Shown in pieces: positions 60,735 to 64,000 of a stretch of 64,000 nucleotides of DNA. A program made the position numbers and the translations under genes. The notes beneath the pieces are model-generated. The model had not been told where the DNA came from and did no database searches. It was given only the letters and a program-made list of their open reading frames with translations. Source of the DNA: Daucus carota subsp. sativus (Eukaryota; Streptophyta; Magnoliopsida; Apiales; Apiaceae); contig NC_030384.2 of the NCBI RefSeq assembly GCF_001625215.2, positions 44,612,390-44,676,389 of the forward strand. The letters run 5' to 3'. Within the stretch, counting starts at the first letter, position 1, and each line of letters begins with the position of its first letter.

Positions 60735-63700
60735 ATGGAATATGACCTCCACAACAGCAGCGGTCAGTTCATTTCTCTCATCATTTGTATACTCACACAC
60801 ACACACACACACACACACATCTTGCTGTATAATTGTACCCTATTGTTGACTTCTTGACATTATACTCTGTTTGGTTTTCGATTTGGGTATATGAATGCTG
60901 TAAACCCTTGTTGTCGAATTTTTGTTTTTAATTGGTTTGTTAGTATTAATTTTTCATCTGGGTATGTGTTTCAAGTTGGGATACTTGGAGCATCTCCGAT
61001 GAATGTTGTCAATTGCCTTGATGACCATTGGCGTGTCACCGTAAATATTAGTTTTAAAATTTTCCCTCTCACCCATATCATTTTTAGCAATTTTTGTTTA
61101 AATTTTAGGTATGAACGTAAAAATTGTCAATATGGTACCTACCGCCCGACGTAAATTATGAACATGATATAATATGAAAGTGACAAAAGAAAAGGGTTGT
61201 AATATACGCTTTTGAAGAATTGTATGTATTTAGTGGGCAACCTCCCAATGTTGGTGACTCGTATGCCATGTCAACATTGACAACCTCTAGTGGAAATGCT
61301 CAATGAGCATAGGGCATCTCCAGTTGGGTTACCAATGTGGCGTGGCATGACACTCTTGGTTGCCCTACCTCTTTATCGCCGGGATGCTCTAATCTTTTAG
61401 AGTTTCACCTGGGGTTTTGCCAAGAGGTTGTCGACATTGATGTGGCATAGTACTCTTGGTTGCCCACCTATTGGAACTGGGATCAACTTCTCCTAGATTA
61501 GCTATACACATGTAATTGTTTAGGGTCCTGTTCCATGACAACTGTATGTCAGGAAACAATTATCCAACAATCACTCTCCCAACGATCCAACGGCTGGGAG
61601 AAAAGAAAAGTTTTTTTAGTATCCGTGCATATTTTCCGCGGATGGACTGGTGTCCGCTTTAGTTTACGCGGACGGACCGCGGTTATTATACGCGGATATA
61701 CAAGTAATCACAGTGAATAAGTACATCTGTACACAATTTTTAGGTATGATTGTTGTATGCTTTTTGAAGTGTTGAATACAGATACTGATGGCATCTTAAA
61801 CGTTTGCAATTATATTGAAATTTGCTACAACAAATATCACAGTGAATAAGTAGAATTACATGTTGATGCTCTAATGACCTCAGTGAAGTAGGAGGTGAGT
61901 GATATAGGACAAGTACTAAAACCATAGTTTTCCTGGTGTATAAGAATAGAATAATATGGTAGATCAATCATTGTAGAGTAACCTACATCTAGCAGCTGTT
62001 CAAAATATTATCAATCAAATATTACATCATGATCCATATTTTTTATTTATCAATGAATCCTAATTTCGAAACAGGGAAAGGAGAATTATTCAGATTAATG
62101 AGCTGAATGACTTCCCTTATCTGTCGAGCTATACTTGGAGTATTTTTTCATTCTTAGGATGAGGGGTGGAGGGTCCCACGTTGTTTTGTTGCCGCATCAT
62201 ATGTAAATACTAAATACCTACTAGTTAATTATATTAGAGTGTATGTTATGCTGCAGGTACTGATGATGAAATTGCACCAACACATTTTGATAGAGTTTCA
62301 GTAGGGGGCCATTATAGTGGTACAAGAAGGTTTGTACCAAATCCAGCCTCGTATCCAAGAATGCAATTTGACATGGAATCCCAAATCCATCAGCTTGAGC
62401 AAGAAGCATACCGTTCAGTACTCCGGGCCTTTAAAGCACAGTCTGATGCCATTTCATGGGTAAATCCTTTTTCCTTTGCATGTTTTTATCTCCCATGCTT
62501 ACAGAAAATGTTTCATGGTATGTTTCTCAGGAAAAAGAAGGCTTAATTACAGAACTTAGAAAAGAATTAAGGGTGTCCGATGATGAGCACAGGGAGCTAC
62601 TTTCAACAGTTAATACTGATGACATTATTTGTACAATTAGAGAGTGGAGAAAGGCTGGCGAGAATCAAACAGGCATGTTCAATGTGTCCCAACCTATACA
62701 TGATGTGCTACCCAGTCCAACAGTTTCCGCATCTTGGAAAAAGCAAAAGACATCCCAGTCAGGATCCCTAGCATTTAGCAGACCCATGCAGGGTTCACAC
62801 AATCAACCAGCCCAGCCATTATCTGCATCTTCAAAGTGGGCAACTTCCTTTGATGCCGGAGGACAAAAGTCCAGATCTGTATGTTACTCATATCATATAT
62901 TGGCGAGAGGACAAAAACTAGAATACTATAAATTGACATTTGTTTCATTTTGTTGTCAGCTGGGACCACAAGTGCCTGGTCTCTCTGGACGTTATGCATC
63001 CACAGGTCCAACTCCAAGGGGTGTTTCGAATGGTAATGGAGCTCCATCCCTCTTCTTGATGAATAATAATGCTGAGGTAGCGAGACGTGATCCACTTAGT
63101 GGAAGGAAAGTAATGACCAGATGGCCTGAAGACAACAACTTTTATGAGGCCGTCATTACAGATTTTAACCCCCAAGATGTATGTTTGGGACTGGAAAAAA
63201 GAAAGTTTGTATTGTCTCTTAGGATCGATCATTAATAGGCAGAGTGCAGTCATAATTTTTATGCGTGTTTTTTTTTCTCTCTCTGTTTTTGTTTGGGGGT
63301 GGTGGTTTAAAGGTGGTGGAGATGTTTCTGTAGCTCTTGGTTCTCTTTATGATAAGGTGATAAGTTTATGAACTATGTTTTAAAATGACATCTATTGGAC
63401 ATAATGTTTATTTCACATGCATGCCTTCAATGCTTTATGGTATTTAATCTGATTATTTAGTTTAAATATCCAAATTCTGATAAACAATTTATTTCAGTAT
63501 ACCATCATATTTGTGGCTAAGGTTTTGTGAATAATAAAATCAAATATATCAGCCCTTTATGCTTGCTTTTATGATTTGTTTTAGGCGTTTATCTTGCATT
63601 GTGTTCTCACCATTCGGGCTTTATGTTTCAGGGCCGGCATGCTCTGGTCTATGATAGAAATACCCCAAAAGAGGCTTGGGAATGGGTGGATCTCAAGGAG
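60735..63700 (+). CDS. EML: EMSY-like protein (ENT + Agenet), 5' part
   Basis: Nuclear chromatin-associated protein of the EMSY-LIKE family; in Arabidopsis EML proteins act in immunity, seed development and flowering, and the Agenet/Tudor-like domain reads histone marks. Five exons lie in the window and join in phase: 60735-60762 (a 28-bp first coding exon), 62257-62459, 62531-62878, 62960-63178 and 63632-63700, giving 289 residues. The gene continues past the window. The ENT domain is at about 48-118 ([39 protein letters not shown]). A Ser/Pro-rich linker includes [17 protein letters not shown], a basic nuclear-localisation-like patch. The Agenet domain begins at about 236 ([38 protein letters not shown]). 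The start [14 protein letters not shown] matches the family N-terminus. Which EML (1-4) it is remains unclear. Confidence 0.93.
60793..60819. repeat. (AC)n microsatellite in EMSY-like intron 1
   Basis: About 13 AC units lie 30 bp after the first-exon donor (60763). Confidence 0.95.
60991..61395. mobile_element. GAGCATCTCC-type MITEs in EMSY-like intron 1
   Basis: The first element is about 60991-61307. It starts GGAGCATCTCC and ends, inverted, GAGCATTTCC; the arms share GAATGTTGTCAA-like and GTGTCACC/GAGTCACC blocks. A second, shorter one follows at about 61312-61395 (GGGCATCTCCAG to inverted GAGCATCCCGG). A third partial copy of TACTCTTGGTTGCCC lies near 61451-61465. Elements with AGAGCATCTCCA termini are widespread plant MITEs. 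Boundaries are approximate and no target duplication was confirmed. Confidence 0.55.
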
Positions 63701-64000
63701 GTAAGTTGCGCTCTACTTCTATTAGCAAATGCATTTGTTTTCCTGCATTGATTACGTCCCTTATAGCTTTGAGCATGTCCGTGGTTAGATGTTCATGGAC
63801 ATCCATTTACACTTAACCTAACGCAGAGCTTGCCTAGCTTTTAACTGGAAATCTTTTACATAGGATCAGAAAGATTATATAAGATCAATCATTTACTATG
63901 AGTATTTGCTCAATATAAGTATTTTGACTGAAAGTCAGTGCTATTGTTCTTGAGTTTTGTCATCATTCCGTTGTCCTTCCCTCTTCATCTTATCCTGCAT

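Overview
This window is plant nuclear DNA, very probably from a eudicot. The genes carry many short introns with GT..AG borders and lie in AT-rich intergenic DNA. Stowaway-, hAT- and Mutator-type repeats are present, and a decayed piece of the chloroplast gene ycf2 sits between genes. The protein families (FBH-type bHLH, RABA4, TGA bZIP, PGIP, EMSY-like, OEP16-3, TBCCD1) are all plant-type. An asterid such as an Apiaceae member would fit, but that is a guess from general character, not a proof.

Layout, left to right. (1) 1-800: the 3' end of a bHLH gene of the FLOWERING BHLH/bHLH130 group. (2) 2.5-3.6 kb: a complete RABA4D-like Rab GTPase. (3) 3.6-7 kb: gene-poor DNA with a degenerate tandem repeat and an inverted ycf2 fragment. 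(4) 7.1-11.1 kb: a five-exon ABHD18-type alpha/beta hydrolase with a miniature LTR element (TRIM) in intron 3. (5) 11.4-14.8 kb: a repeat cluster of two Stowaway MITEs, two long-TIR Mutator-like elements (one containing a nested element) and, between them, a perfect 109-bp inverted repeat that contains a gene fragment. (6) 15.4-19.5 kb: two tandem intronless polygalacturonase-inhibiting protein (PGIP) genes. (7) 20.2-21.9 kb, minus: ribosomal protein eL6. (8) 23.0-27.5 kb, minus: an 11-exon TGA9/TGA10-like bZIP gene. (9) 27.5-33 kb: gene-poor. (10) 33.1-39.5 kb: nine-exon TBCCD1. (11) 41.0-42.5 kb, minus: OEP16-3, divergent from (12) GPATCH11 at 43.5-45.7 kb. (13) 47.7-48.2 kb, minus: a small AT-hook protein. 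(14) 48.2-55.3 kb: no recognisable gene. (15) 55.3-55.9 kb: a DUF761 protein. (16) 56-60.7 kb: AT-rich, with microsatellite, tandem and palindromic repeats. (17) 60.7 kb to the window end: the 5' part of an EMSY-like (ENT plus Agenet) gene.

The genes do not form one pathway, as expected for a plant chromosome. The only local gene family is the PGIP pair, a cell-wall defence cluster whose duplication seems to have included the proximal promoter. The most unusual structure is the perfect inverted repeat at 13732-14037. It lies between Mutator-like elements and carries a fragment whose diverged copy lies just downstream of the first PGIP gene. It could produce a long hairpin RNA. All exon joins were worked out by hand from splice signals and family conservation; no database search was run.
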